DNA of 36,068 nucleotides from contig PULR01000026.1 in the NCBI GenBank assembly GCA_003551005.1, positions 1 to 36,068 of the forward strand, in the 5' to 3' direction. Positions 22,443 through 31,170 of this stretch are shown in pieces. The notes below the pieces were generated by a model that saw only the letters and a program-made list of their open reading frames with translations, searched no databases and was not told the DNA's origin. The position numbers were made by a program, and so were the translations under genes. Origin of the DNA: Mollicutes bacterium. GTDB lineage: Bacteria > Bacillota_I > Bacilli_A > Izemoplasmatales > Izemoplasmataceae. Position 1 is the first letter of the stretch. The number at the start of each line of letters is the position of its first letter.

Positions 22443-24077
22443 TGAATCCGTAAGCAGGGCGTCCACGAACGCGTCGGTGAAACGCGCGTCGTAGTGGACG
22501 CCTTTGTATTTTCTGAGGTGTGCGATGGCCGCTTCGCGGGAGAATTCCTGTTTCTGCGTGAGGGCGTCGTAGTCGTCGATCAAACGGAAGATTCTGGCCG
22601 TCTTGGGGATCTGCGTCCCCTTCAGTCCGAAGGGGAAGCCGCTGCCATCGACGTGTTCATGGTGCGTGAGGATGGCGTAGGCGACGTTCTTGAGCTTCGG
22701 AAAGGAGCTGACGATGCGGTGACCGATCTCCGGATGCTGGCGGTGGGACTCCTGAGTATCCCTCTCAGCATGGTTCCGGCCGAAGGAGATGCTGCCGATC
22801 TCGTGCAGGCGGACCAGCCCGAGCAGCTCGCTCATCTCGCCGGTCGCGAGACGCAGGGGTTCGTGGAAGCAAAGCGCAAGGTCCCGCAGGCGTTCAAGCC
22901 GCGCTTCGGTTTCGGACTGACGCTCGAAGAGCCTTTCAAGAAGGGCGCGCACCATGATACCCGTGTGTTTGTGGTGCTGGTGGATCTTGTCTTCGTAGAG
23001 TATGTTCTCCGCAGCCGCGAACGTATCCTGAAGGTCCGCGGCCGTGTTTTTTTGAAAGCCGAAGGCGACGGATTGAAAAGGAGAGAATTCGCGGTCCGTC
23101 TCGAAGTCCGTGCGGATGGATTCGATGAGTTGTTGAACTTCCTGCGTGTTGAAACGGGGGAGGACGGCGACGAATTCATCGCCGCCGATGCGTGCGAGCG
23201 TCGCGCTGCGCGGGAGCTGCTCCTTCAGCCGTCTCGCGAAGCGTATCAGCAGCCGGTCTCCGGCCTGGTGGCCGAAGACGTCGTTGATCAGCTTCAGATT
23301 GTTGATGTCGGCGAGGATGATGCCGGCCTGCTTGCGGTGTCGATGCTGGTTGAAGGACAGGTTGTAATAACGGCGGTTGAAGAGTTCGGTGAGGTCGTCG
23401 TGATAGCTCAGATGCTTGAGGTCCTTTTCCTTGAGCTTCTGGTCGGTGACATCGATAGCGAGGGTGGTGACAATCTGCAGACCCTGCTCGTCGCGGCCGA
23501 CGCCGAAACTGTAGAAATCCCACAGCAGCTCGGTATGGTCTTTCGTGGTCAGCTTGAAGTTGCCGTCGTAGGTTCGTTCATCGGTTCGGTAGCTGTGGGA
23601 GAAATGCTGGAAGACATCCTGGGCTCTTCGGGGGAAGAGCCGTTCGGCGAACGCCTTGAGCGACGGCAGATCGTGGAGATTGTAGCCCGTGCTGTTAATG
23701 AACGAGTCACTCAGCTTCAGGACTTGATGATTCTCCGCATGCAGCATCACCGGCATGGGGGAGTGCTCGATGAAGCGGAAGAGGAGGCTGTTGTGGCTTT
23801 TCACCCGCTCTTCGTAGTAGCTGAGCTCCTTCAGTTTTTGCTGGTAATCGTCAATAAACGCGCGGCGTTTCTGCCCTCGTGAATAAGAGAAACCGAAGAT
23901 GACGAACATGGATCCGATAATCAAAATGGCGCCGTTGGCGGTATGATAGGAAAGCGACGTCAAAAGCTCCGGGTTCATGCTGAGCGTGATGAGGTTCGCG
24001 CCTATCCAGATTCCGCCGTAGACACCTAACGCGATCAGCTGTATGAGCGTGTCACGGGTCCAGTCCATCGACTTCAT
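22398..24077 (-). CDS. Membrane PAS-GGDEF-HD protein (diguanylate cyclase with HD-GYP-like C-terminus)
   Basis: The 559-residue protein has two N-terminal helices (about 9-31 and 42-62), a coiled stretch, a PAS-like domain (about 95-215), a GGDEF domain (about 222-375) with intact GGDEF at 298-302, and an HD-GYP-like domain (about 390-545). The HD domain has HEIGS (425-429) instead of HD-I-G-K, then HPEIGHRI, HHEHVDGSGFP (472-482, GFP for GYP) and DDYDAL. The Asp-to-Glu change in the HD pair makes phosphodiesterase activity doubtful, so cyclase activity may dominate. Translation starts at the ATG complementary to 24075-24077 behind GGAGGG. The final 15 or so codons read the antisense strand of tRNA-Leu, and the TAG stop (complement of 22398-22400) lies in the anticodon stem. 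It diverges from the gcv operon. Confidence 0.87.
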   Translation of the reverse strand: MKSMDWTRDTLIQLIALGVYGGIWIGANLITLSMNPELLTSLSYHTANGAILIIGSMFVIFGFSYSRGQKRRAFIDDYQQKLKELSYYEERVKSHNSLLFRFIEHSPMPVMLHAENHQVLKLSDSFINSTGYNLHDLPSLKAFAERLFPRRAQDVFQHFSHSYRTDERTYDGNFKLTTKDHTELLWDFYSFGVGRDEQGLQIVTTLAIDVTDQKLKEKDLKHLSYHDDLTELFNRRYYNLSFNQHRHRKQAGIILADINNLKLINDVFGHQAGDRLLIRFARRLKEQLPRSATLARIGGDEFVAVLPRFNTQEVQQLIESIRTDFETDREFSPFQSVAFGFQKNTAADLQDTFAAAENILYEDKIHQHHKHTGIMVRALLERLFERQSETEARLERLRDLALCFHEPLRLATGEMSELLGLVRLHEIGSISFGRNHAERDTQESHRQHPEIGHRIVSSFPKLKNVAYAILTHHEHVDGSGFPFGLKGTQIPKTARIFRLIDDYDALTQKQEFSREAAIAHLRKYKGVHYDARFTDAFVDALLTDSCQQSGSNRHGLSGH

Positions 24078-24175
24078 TCCTGTCCCTCCGTTCGCTACAT
24101 TCATTCTATCACACACGTTATGGGGTGTATAGGCGCAACACCTCCGTGAAAAACCTTGAAACCCCTCCGTGTGTC

Positions 24176-24204
24176 TTGCGAAATGGCATGCTATGGTCTA
24201 TAAT
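24176..24204 (+). promoter_or_regulatory. SigA-type promoter of the glycine cleavage operon
   Basis: -35 TTGCGA (24176-24181), 17 bp, -10 TATAAT (24199-24204). The leader to gcvT is about 65 bases. Just after the -10 box two TTAGG copies occur ten bases apart (24204-24208 and 24214-24218), which could be a regulator site. The leader is too short for a tandem glycine riboswitch. Confidence 0.72.
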
Positions 24205-24224
24205 TAGGAATTGTTAGGGCTTTC

Positions 24225-24246
24225 AGCACGCCGCTCGCCGCGTGCT
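24225..24246 (+). promoter_or_regulatory. Hairpin in the gcvT leader
   Basis: Seven-pair stem AGCACGC / GCGTGCT with an eight-base loop, followed by CGAAGCATTGAGG and not by a T-run. It may stabilise the leader; no switching partner is apparent. Confidence 0.4.
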
Positions 24247-24274
24247 CGAAGCATTGAGGAAAGGATGACCCGCC

Positions 24275-25357
24275 ATGAAGAAAACAGCCCTCCACCCTGA
24301 ACATGTCCGCCTGCAGGCGAAGCTGGTCGAGTTTGCAGGTTACGAAATGCCCATCCAGTATACATCGATCAAGGAAGAACACCACGCGGTCCGGCAAAAG
24401 GCCGGTGTCTTCGACGTCTCGCACATGGGTGAACTCCATGTCTATGGCAAGGAAGCGACGGAGTTCCTCGATCATGTCTACACCAACAACATCCAATCAA
24501 TGACCGCCAAGCAGATTGTCTACGGCTTCCTCTGCATGGAAAGCGGCGGCGTGGTCGACGATCTGCTCATCTACAAGGTCAACGACCAGTCCTATCTGCT
24601 CGTGGTCAACGCAGCCAACAAGGATAAGGATTTCGAGTGGCTAAACAAACAGAACACCTTTGATGCCGCCGTCGTGGATGCGAGCGACGACTACAGCGAG
24701 GTCGCGCTGCAAGGCCCGCAGGCGGAAGCCGTGCTTCAGACCCGCATTCAAGCGGACCTTTCCGCCCTCAGGCCGTTCACCTTCGATTATTTCGACGTCG
24801 AGGGCGAAGAGTTCCTGATTTCGCGGACCGGATACACCGGCGAGGATGGATTCGAAATCTACGGCGATCATAAACCCGTTCGCAGACTCTTCGCCGGACT
24901 CATCGAGCGGGACGGCGTCACGCCCTGCGGCCTCGGCGCGCGCGACACGCTGCGCTTTGAAGCTGCCCTGCCGCTTTATGGGCACGAAATATCCGAGGAA
25001 ATCACCCCCATCGAGGCCGGATACGGCTTCGCCGTCGATTTCAAGAAACCGTCCTTCAAGGGCCGCGAGGCCCTGCTTGCGCAGAAGGAAGGTGGTCTCA
25101 CCCGGCGCATGGTCGGCCTCGAGCTTGAGGGCAAGGGCATCCCCCGCGAAGGATACCCTGTTGAAAAAGACGGTGAGACCATCGGCCATATCACGAGCGG
25201 GTACCTATCCCCGACCCTCGGCAGACCGATCGCCTTAGCGCTCATCCAGCGCCCCTTCACCAAGAGAAAAACAGAAGTGTCCGTCCGCATCCGCAGACGG
25301 ACCGTTCCCGCGACCGTCCGCAACAAGAAGTTCTTGTCACATAGAAAGACCAACTAA
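24275..25357 (+). CDS. gcvT: Glycine cleavage system T protein (aminomethyltransferase)
   Basis: The 360-residue cytoplasmic enzyme takes the aminomethyl group from lipoylated GcvH and, with tetrahydrofolate, yields 5,10-methylene-THF and ammonia. The length is standard (about 365). Visible family marks are [10 protein letters not shown], the [10 protein letters not shown] motif, and [11 protein letters not shown], with Asp-95/Asp-96 matching the catalytic aspartate region. Also present are [33 protein letters not shown] and the GCV_T C-terminal barrel with [19 protein letters not shown] 24275 lies behind AGGAAAGGATG. It is the first gene of gcvT-gcvH-gcvPA-gcvPB. Confidence 0.97.
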   Translation: MKKTALHPEHVRLQAKLVEFAGYEMPIQYTSIKEEHHAVRQKAGVFDVSHMGELHVYGKEATEFLDHVYTNNIQSMTAKQIVYGFLCMESGGVVDDLLIYKVNDQSYLLVVNAANKDKDFEWLNKQNTFDAAVVDASDDYSEVALQGPQAEAVLQTRIQADLSALRPFTFDYFDVEGEEFLISRTGYTGEDGFEIYGDHKPVRRLFAGLIERDGVTPCGLGARDTLRFEAALPLYGHEISEEITPIEAGYGFAVDFKKPSFKGREALLAQKEGGLTRRMVGLELEGKGIPREGYPVEKDGETIGHITSGYLSPTLGRPIALALIQRPFTKRKTEVSVRIRRRTVPATVRNKKFLSHRKTN

Positions 25358-25374
25358 TTGAAGGAGTGGTAAGC

Positions 25375-25752
25375 ATGAAAGTACCGAAGAATCTCTACTA
25401 TACGGAGACGCACGAATGGGTGCGCGTCGAGAACAGCCACGCATACATCGGCATCACCGATTACGCGCAGGATTCCCTCGGCGAGATTGTCTTCGTCGAA
25501 CTTCCCGAAGAGAGCGACCAGCTTTCCAAGGGCAGCGAGTTCGGTGCGATCGAATCGGTGAAGGCCGCCTCGGATCTGCTCAGCCCGGTCTCGGGCGTTG
25601 TTGTCGCGATTAACGAGGACCTCGAGGACGCGCCGGAAAGCTTGAACGAGGATCCCTACGAGAACTGGATTGTCAAAGTCGAGCTCGAAGACGAAAGCGA
25701 ACTCGAAGACCTCAAGAGCGCGGGCGAATACGAATCGCTGATTGAAGAATAG
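25375..25752 (+). CDS. gcvH: Glycine cleavage system H protein (lipoyl carrier)
   Basis: The 125-residue carrier shuttles the aminomethyl group between GcvP and GcvT on a lipoyl arm. The lipoylation site is Lys-63 in [12 protein letters not shown], at the usual place. The opening [12 protein letters not shown], the [19 protein letters not shown] stretch and [10 protein letters not shown] near the end are characteristic. ATG 25375 lies behind AAGGAGTGG, 17 bases after gcvT; a GTG at 25366 overlaps that ribosome site. The lipoate ligase or synthase and the L protein are not in the window. Confidence 0.97.
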   Translation: MKVPKNLYYTETHEWVRVENSHAYIGITDYAQDSLGEIVFVELPEESDQLSKGSEFGAIESVKAASDLLSPVSGVVVAINEDLEDAPESLNEDPYENWIVKVELEDESELEDLKSAGEYESLIEE

Positions 25753-25762
25753 GGGGAGCGAC

Positions 25763-27091
25763 ATGTTCAAGTACTTGCCGCACACATCAGCGGACATAGA
25801 CGCCATGCTGAAGCGCATCGGCGTCGATTCTATCGACGAACTGTTCGCGGAGATTCCCTCCGAACTCAAGGATTTCGAGCTGAATCTGCCGGAGGCGTTC
25901 TCCGAGATTGAACTGCGTCGGCATTTCCAGGACCTCGCCGAACAGAACGAACCGCTTATTCCGTTCATGGGGGCCGGTGCGTACGACCACTACACGCCGA
26001 GCATCATCCCCTATCTGATTGAACGGCAGGAGTTCATGACCGCCTATACGCCCTATCAGCCGGAAGTCTCGCAGGGCACGTTGCAGTACGTGTTCGAATA
26101 TCAAAGCATGATCTGTGAACTCACCGGCATGGATGTCTCGAACGCCTCGATGTACGACGGGGCGACGGCGACGGCCGAAGCGATGTTCATGGCCAACGCC
26201 GTGCGCCGCAAGCAGGACCGCGTGCTCTATGCCGACACGCTCAATCCCAACATCGTCAGGGTCCTCGAGACTTACGCACACGTGCAGAACATCACCCTCG
26301 AAGCCATCCCGTCGAAAGCCGGCGCGGTTGACGCCGATGCGCTCAAGGAAGCGCTCGATACGGACGTCGCGGCCGTCATTGTCCAGACGCCCAATGTCTA
26401 TGGCGTGCTCGAGGAGCTCGACGTAGTCGGAGAGATGCTCGCCGATATGAAGGCGCTTTTTGTTGTCAACCAGGACCCGAGCACCCTCTCCCATCTCAAG
26501 CCGCCCAGCGTCTACGGGGCGGATATCGTCGTGGGCGAGGCGCAGTCGCTTGGCGTCCCGCTTTATTTCGGCGGACCCTACGTCGGCTACATGGCGACGA
26601 CGAAGAAACTGATGCGCAAGATGCCCGGACGCATCTGCGGCGTCACCGAGGATGTCGATGGCAAACGGGCGTTCGTGCTGACGCTGCAGGCGCGCGAACA
26701 GCACATCCGCCGCGAGAAGGCGACCAGCAACATCTGTTCGAATCAGAGCCTGATGGCGCTCTTTGTGACAATCTATCTGGCTGTCATGGGCAAGCAGGGC
26801 CTCTTTGAAGCGCAGCAGCAATCCTTCAACCACGCCCACTACCTGCAGGAGATGCTCACCAGCCTGCCGCATTTCGAGGTCGCGTTCGAGAAACCCTTCT
26901 TCAAGGAGTTCACGCTGCGCACGACGCTCGATGTCGAAGCGATGAACCAAAAACTGCGCGAGCATGGCTATCTCGGCCCGCTCTCGCACGGCAGGGACGA
27001 AACGGGCAAGACGCTCGTGACGTTCGCGGCGACCGAGAAGCGCACCAAAGCTGAAATGGACGACGTTGTCCGCATACTGGGGGAATTGTGA
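25763..27091 (+). CDS. gcvPA: Glycine dehydrogenase (decarboxylating) subunit 1
   Basis: The 442-residue alpha subunit of the split P protein, which with GcvPB decarboxylates glycine using pyridoxal phosphate. Length and sequence fit: MFKYLPHTSADIDAMLKRIG at the N-terminus, FMGAGAYDHYTPSII, TAYTPYQPEVSQGTLQ, the N-terminal P-protein motif NASMYDGATATAEAMFMA and REQHIRREKATSNICSNQSL near residue 320. The split form is common in Bacillota, Thermotogae and archaea, whereas many other bacteria have one fused protein. ATG 25763 lies behind AGGGGGAG, just after gcvH; gcvPB starts one base after its stop. Confidence 0.96.
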   Translation: MFKYLPHTSADIDAMLKRIGVDSIDELFAEIPSELKDFELNLPEAFSEIELRRHFQDLAEQNEPLIPFMGAGAYDHYTPSIIPYLIERQEFMTAYTPYQPEVSQGTLQYVFEYQSMICELTGMDVSNASMYDGATATAEAMFMANAVRRKQDRVLYADTLNPNIVRVLETYAHVQNITLEAIPSKAGAVDADALKEALDTDVAAVIVQTPNVYGVLEELDVVGEMLADMKALFVVNQDPSTLSHLKPPSVYGADIVVGEAQSLGVPLYFGGPYVGYMATTKKLMRKMPGRICGVTEDVDGKRAFVLTLQAREQHIRREKATSNICSNQSLMALFVTIYLAVMGKQGLFEAQQQSFNHAHYLQEMLTSLPHFEVAFEKPFFKEFTLRTTLDVEAMNQKLREHGYLGPLSHGRDETGKTLVTFAATEKRTKAEMDDVVRILGEL

Positions 27092-27092
27092 C

Positions 27093-28553
27093 ATGGCATA
27101 CTATGGCGACTTGATTTTCGAAAAGTCGGTAGCGGGCCGCAAAGGCTACTCGCTTCCGACAAGCGAAGTCGAAGAATACACGCTGGATTCGCGCTTTGCG
27201 CGCGAGGATGCGCCCGAGCTCCCCGAAGTCAGTGAATTCGACGTCGTGCGGCACTACACCAACGTCAGCTTCAAGAACCACGGCATCGAGACGGGGTTCT
27301 ATCCGCTCGGCAGCTGCACGATGAAATACAACCCGAAAATCAACCTCGAACTGTCTTCGAGCGAGAAGTTCACCGCCTTGCATCCCTATCAGCCCGTCGA
27401 GACGGTGCAGGGCATCCTCAAGATCTACTACGAGACCCAGCGGATGCTCTCCGAGATCAGCGGGATGGACACCTATTCGCTCAACCCCTTCGCCGGTGCG
27501 CACGGCGAGCTGGTGGGGCTGATGATCATGAAGGCCTTCCACGAACACAACAACGAGTCCAACCGCACGAAGGTCATCGTCCCCGACAGCGCGCACGGCA
27601 CCAACCCCGCCAGCGCGAAAGTGGCCGGCTTCGATGTCGTCGAGGTCCGCTCGAACTGCGAAGGCGATTCCTGCGACGGCACGATCAACCTCGAGCATCT
27701 CAAGGAGGTCCTCGATGAGGATGTCGCCGGCATCATGCTCACCAACCCGAACACGCTGGGCATGTTCGAAAAGGACATCCTCGAAGTCGCACGGCTCGTG
27801 CACGAGGCCGGCGGCCTGCTCTACTACGACGGCGCGAACCTCAACCCGATCATGAACGTCGCGCGGCCCGGCGATATGGGCTTCGACATCACCCACATCA
27901 ATCTGCACAAGACCTTCTCCACGCCGCATGGCGGCGGTGGCCCCGGCAGCGGCCCCGTCGGCGTCTCCAAGCGGCTCAAGCCCTTCCTGCCCGCGCCGAT
28001 CGTCCGCAAGGCCGGCGATCTGTATCTGATCGACGGCGGTGCGGAGGAGTCCATCGGGCAGATCAGCCACTTCCTCGGCAACATGAACGTGATCGTCAAG
28101 GCCTACGCCTATCTGCTCAGCACCGGCCGCAGACACCTCGCCGAGATCTCCAGGCTCTCGACGCTGAATGCGAACTACGTCAAGGAATCGCTCAAGGACG
28201 ACTACGAACTGCCCGTCAAGGAGAACTGCAAGCACGAGTTTGTCTTTGACGGCCTCAAGGACAACGACGAGGTGCGCGCGATCGATGTGGCGAAACGGCT
28301 GCTGGATTTCGACATGCACCCGCCGACGGTCTATTTCCCCTTGCTGTATGGGGAGTCGATGATGGTCGAGCCCGTCGAGAACGAATCCAAGCAGACCCTC
28401 GATGCCTTCATCGAGACCATGAAACACATCGCGAAAGAAGCGAGGGAGAACCCCGAGACCTTGAAGCAGGCGCCCTATCACACCCCTGTGCGCAGGCTCG
28501 ATGAAGCCGGGGCGGCGCGCAACCCGCGCGTGAAGTTCAAGGACCTGCTGTAG
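27093..28553 (+). CDS. gcvPB: Glycine dehydrogenase (decarboxylating) subunit 2
   Basis: The 486-residue beta subunit carries the pyridoxal phosphate lysine, Lys-273 in INLHKTFSTPHGGGGPGSG. Other family marks are HYTNVSFKNHGIETGFYPLG, CTMKYNPKIN, LNPFAGAHGE, PDSAHGTNPASA and YYDGANLNPIM. It forms the P complex with GcvPA. ATG 27093 sits one base after the upstream stop, with GGGGGA about ten bases ahead. It is the last gene of the operon, closed by a two-way terminator. Confidence 0.97.
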   Translation: MAYYGDLIFEKSVAGRKGYSLPTSEVEEYTLDSRFAREDAPELPEVSEFDVVRHYTNVSFKNHGIETGFYPLGSCTMKYNPKINLELSSSEKFTALHPYQPVETVQGILKIYYETQRMLSEISGMDTYSLNPFAGAHGELVGLMIMKAFHEHNNESNRTKVIVPDSAHGTNPASAKVAGFDVVEVRSNCEGDSCDGTINLEHLKEVLDEDVAGIMLTNPNTLGMFEKDILEVARLVHEAGGLLYYDGANLNPIMNVARPGDMGFDITHINLHKTFSTPHGGGGPGSGPVGVSKRLKPFLPAPIVRKAGDLYLIDGGAEESIGQISHFLGNMNVIVKAYAYLLSTGRRHLAEISRLSTLNANYVKESLKDDYELPVKENCKHEFVFDGLKDNDEVRAIDVAKRLLDFDMHPPTVYFPLLYGESMMVEPVENESKQTLDAFIETMKHIAKEARENPETLKQAPYHTPVRRLDEAGAARNPRVKFKDLL

Positions 28554-28576
28554 GGCTCGTCTGGAAAGAGACACAA

Positions 28577-28615
28577 AAAAGCGCCGAAAGCGGATGCATC
28601 CGCTTCGGCGCTTTT
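28577..28615. terminator. Two-way terminator between gcvPB and the convergent pilin operon
   Basis: A long inverted repeat AAAAGCGCCGAA(A)GCGGATG / CATCCGCTTCGGCGCTTTT with one bulged A has an A-run on its left and CTTTTCTTTT on its right. Both converging transcripts end with a hairpin followed by U-rich sequence. Confidence 0.9.
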
Positions 28616-28627
28616 CTTTTCGCTTGC

Positions 28628-30532
28628 CTAATCGTCGCGTGCGTAGAAATAGGTGCTGCGCTGGCTGAAGAGTTTGGAGTTGTCGATCTCGAGGACCATC
28701 GGTTCGAGGACGGGGATGTCATCGAACGATTCCTCGACCGCACTGCTTTGACCGCCGGGGTGGATGTTGCGGATGTGGTTGATCGAAAAGCTGTGTCCGC
28801 TGTCATCTACCGCGGAGTGGACCGTGCGGATGAATCCTCCGGGGTCGTCGCTGTCGGGATCGGTGCCGGGACCGGACCACGGCGGCGGTCCGTTACCTCC
28901 CCATGGAGGTCCGCCACCGCCGCCACCGCCGTTATTGTTGGGGTCGTATGTCTCGGACCAGGCGAAGGGGGCGCCATCGGCGATAGGGCCATCGTTCTTG
29001 AGGGAATGGATGACGATGCCGCTGAGGGCTTCTAGTTCGCCTTCGTCGTTGCGCACGTAGTGATTGTCAAGCGGATCGCCCTGGGCGAGGGCGAAGACGG
29101 TGCCGCCGAAATGGGTCTTGTCGGTGGCGTGGATGAGGACGGACTGTTGTGAGAGGATGAAGAGCGGGACCCGGGTGCTGGTGCCTCCGTGTTCGTCTTT
29201 AGCGCTGTACGAATTGAGGATGCGGATGTGGCCGTCGGCGATGAGCGCGCCGCCTTCGCTCTTCGGACCGGGGCCGGGGTTTTCAAATCCGGTTTCTCCT
29301 TCGAAGTCGACGACGATCTCGCCGAGCGCGTATAGGTTTCCGAACAGCCGCATGTTATGTGACTTTTCGATGTGGATGTCGCCGGTCACGAAAATCTCGG
29401 TTTCCTGCGACAGTTCGTCCATGCGTTCGATGGTGAGGTCGCCGTGGATGATGAGCGTGTTGCCGTTGAAATCGATGGGATTTTCGAAATCGAATCGGGC
29501 GTCCCCGTCGACGAGCGTGTCGAACGGCAGAATCGGCATGCTGTCGACCTGGAGTTCATCGTCTACTGTCTCGTAATCTTCATCTTCACTGAGGTCGTAA
29601 AAGACGCCTTCGTCGAGTCCATCCGAGAGCACGGCGTCGTAGTTGTTCCTGCTGATGCCGGAAAGGTCGTCGATCTTGCTGTCGAAGGTTGTGAAGAAAT
29701 AGTTGTCGAAGTCGAAGCCGCCGAAGATGTTGTCGTAGTACTGGCGGTATTCAAAATCATCACTGAAGTCTTCGTGGTCCCGGATGTCCTGGTAGTTTTC
29801 AAAGACGAACTTGTCGTCGGTATCCTCCTTGAACTGCAGGCATTCCTCCCCTTCCGGGCAGTAGCGGAGGTCGCGCGTCGAGAAGTAGGAATCTTCGGCG
29901 CCGCCGGGCAGGTTTCCTTTGTCGGGTCTGTCGATGTCGTAGCTGCCATCGGCGTTGCGGATGACGGTGTCGTGTCCGGCGAGGATGGTCTGGCCGTAGA
30001 TGTTATCCGACCCGGCATAGTTTCCGCCATTGATGGCAAGCGTGCCATCGGTGCCCACAGAGAAGAGGAAGGCATCCTCGTTGTCACGCAGGAAGACGGT
30101 ATGGTTTGAAAGGTAGAGTTCGCGGACCATGTCGCGTCCGTCCTCGCGCGGATAGATGATGAGGAACTTACGGACGATGAATTCATCCGTCGAGTAGCGG
30201 GATTCCTCATCCTCTTCGATGACGACGCCCGTGTCCGCTTCGATTTCGTTGATCAGTTCTAGATCCTGCCAGTCGTCCTCGCCGAGGCCCTTGAAATATT
30301 CCATCCCTTCTTCCTCAAGAATATCGCGCATGCCGAACTCCAGGTCGTTCATGGCCTGGTCGATCGAGCGTTTGGCGACGTTTTCAGAGAAATTTCTCTC
30401 CACGCTCCGGCTGGTGTTCTCGGCGGTGCGAAGCGTATAGGCCGAGAGGGAAGTCAGCGAGAAGGTGAGGATGGCGACCATGACGATGGCGACCGTCAGG
30501 ACGCTGCCGCGTTGGTTTGTCAAGGTGCGCAT
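28628..30532 (-). CDS. Large PilX-like minor pilin/pilus assembly protein with a beta-helix-like body and a Gly/Pro-rich linker
   Basis: The 634-residue protein begins MRTLTNQRGSVLTVAIVMVA, a short basic leader, a glycine and a long hydrophobic helix without the usual Glu-5. That is the start seen in PilX-type minor pilins. The body is very acidic. Residues about 330-470 contain short repeated strands (LIIHGDLTIE, IFVTGDIHIE, LFGNLYALGEIVVD, ALIADGHIRIL) that look like a right-handed beta-helix or bactofilin-like stack. Residues about 545-580 are a low-complexity linker of Asn, Gly, Pro and Trp (NNNGGGGGGGPPWGG). It starts behind AGGAGGTG, 11 bases after the upstream pilin gene, and is the last of three. 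An exposed tip or adhesive subunit is a reasonable inference. Confidence 0.7.
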   Translation of the reverse strand: MRTLTNQRGSVLTVAIVMVAILTFSLTSLSAYTLRTAENTSRSVERNFSENVAKRSIDQAMNDLEFGMRDILEEEGMEYFKGLGEDDWQDLELINEIEADTGVVIEEDEESRYSTDEFIVRKFLIIYPREDGRDMVRELYLSNHTVFLRDNEDAFLFSVGTDGTLAINGGNYAGSDNIYGQTILAGHDTVIRNADGSYDIDRPDKGNLPGGAEDSYFSTRDLRYCPEGEECLQFKEDTDDKFVFENYQDIRDHEDFSDDFEYRQYYDNIFGGFDFDNYFFTTFDSKIDDLSGISRNNYDAVLSDGLDEGVFYDLSEDEDYETVDDELQVDSMPILPFDTLVDGDARFDFENPIDFNGNTLIIHGDLTIERMDELSQETEIFVTGDIHIEKSHNMRLFGNLYALGEIVVDFEGETGFENPGPGPKSEGGALIADGHIRILNSYSAKDEHGGTSTRVPLFILSQQSVLIHATDKTHFGGTVFALAQGDPLDNHYVRNDEGELEALSGIVIHSLKNDGPIADGAPFAWSETYDPNNNGGGGGGGPPWGGNGPPPWSGPGTDPDSDDPGGFIRTVHSAVDDSGHSFSINHIRNIHPGGQSSAVEESFDDIPVLEPMVLEIDNSKLFSQRSTYFYARDD

Positions 30533-30543
30533 AGGGGCACCTC

Positions 30544-31170
30544 CTAGAAGACGAGAGTGGTGGTGAACTGTTTCGCGTTGAACAGGGGTTTATCCTGGAT
30601 GATGTAGTTGAGTTCGAGATCCAGGCGGATGATGGCGCTGTAGCACTTCATCTCCCCTTGGAAGCGGTCCTGCGCGATGCAATCAAGCCGGATGTCGCTG
30701 TTTGGCTCGATGCGGACGTCGTCGGTGTTGAGCTGCGTGCCCTGTCTATCTTCGAATTGCGGGTTCTGATAATCATAGATGAAATTGTCGCTGTTTCCGT
30801 AGTGTATGGTTCCCTCGGTGAAGTCAAGGTGCAGGATATAGGAGTCGCTGGTCGAGTAATCCCGCCTCACAGAACCGGTCTCAGGATCGACGACGATGTC
30901 GTATTCATGGTTGAGCTGAAGGATCTGGTGTTCGTCTTCGTCTTCGACTTCAAGTTTCTCCGCGGTGCGCACACCGAGGTCGAAGATCTCGGCCTGCAGA
31001 TATTCGGAGATGTTGTAGGACTCCTGGAGGAGGCGGTTCTCATGATCCATGAAATTCTTGCTGACGAGGGTGGTCGAAAGGATGCTCATGAGCATCGCGA
31101 TGACGACGCTGCCCACGGAGATGGTCACAAGCAGCTCGAAGAGCGTGACGCCTTTCTCGTTTCTAATCAC
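30544..31170 (-). CDS. PilW/GspJ-like minor pilin (prepilin)
   Basis: The 208-residue product has a class III leader: VIRNEKG followed by VTLFELLVTISVGSVVIAML. Prepilin peptidase would cut after Gly, leaving Glu-5 in the mature helix (VTLFE). I start at GTG, complement of 31168-31170, because the GAGGGGG ribosome site lies nine bases ahead and this overlaps the upstream stop by eight bases. The ATG at 31209 would place the leader 13 residues too deep. The rest is an acidic pilin head with Cys pairs (LDCIAQ, MKCYS). With its neighbours it likely forms the priming tip of a type IV pilus. Confidence 0.82.
   Translation of the reverse strand: MIRNEKGVTLFELLVTISVGSVVIAMLMSILSTTLVSKNFMDHENRLLQESYNISEYLQAEIFDLGVRTAEKLEVEDEDEHQILQLNHEYDIVVDPETGSVRRDYSTSDSYILHLDFTEGTIHYGNSDNFIYDYQNPQFEDRQGTQLNTDDVRIEPNSDIRLDCIAQDRFQGEMKCYSAIIRLDLELNYIIQDKPLFNAKQFTTTLVF

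Noticed and set aside
22494-23882. A 462-codon open frame on the plus strand
   Set aside because: It is antisense to the PAS-GGDEF-HD gene, whose motifs are clear; the plus-strand product has no domain.
24120-24274. Glycine riboswitch before gcvT
   Set aside because: I do not see the conserved core or a tandem aptamer, and the promoter at 24176-24204 leaves too short a leader.
25787-28574. Two long minus-strand open frames across gcvPA and gcvPB
   Set aside because: They mirror the highly conserved gcvP genes and end at shadow positions; neither has a recognisable domain.
28748-30109. Plus-strand open frames (for example 29372-30109) across the large minor pilin gene
   Set aside because: The Val/Glu/Asp-rich products are shadows of the acidic minus-strand protein, which has a prepilin start, a ribosome site and operon context.
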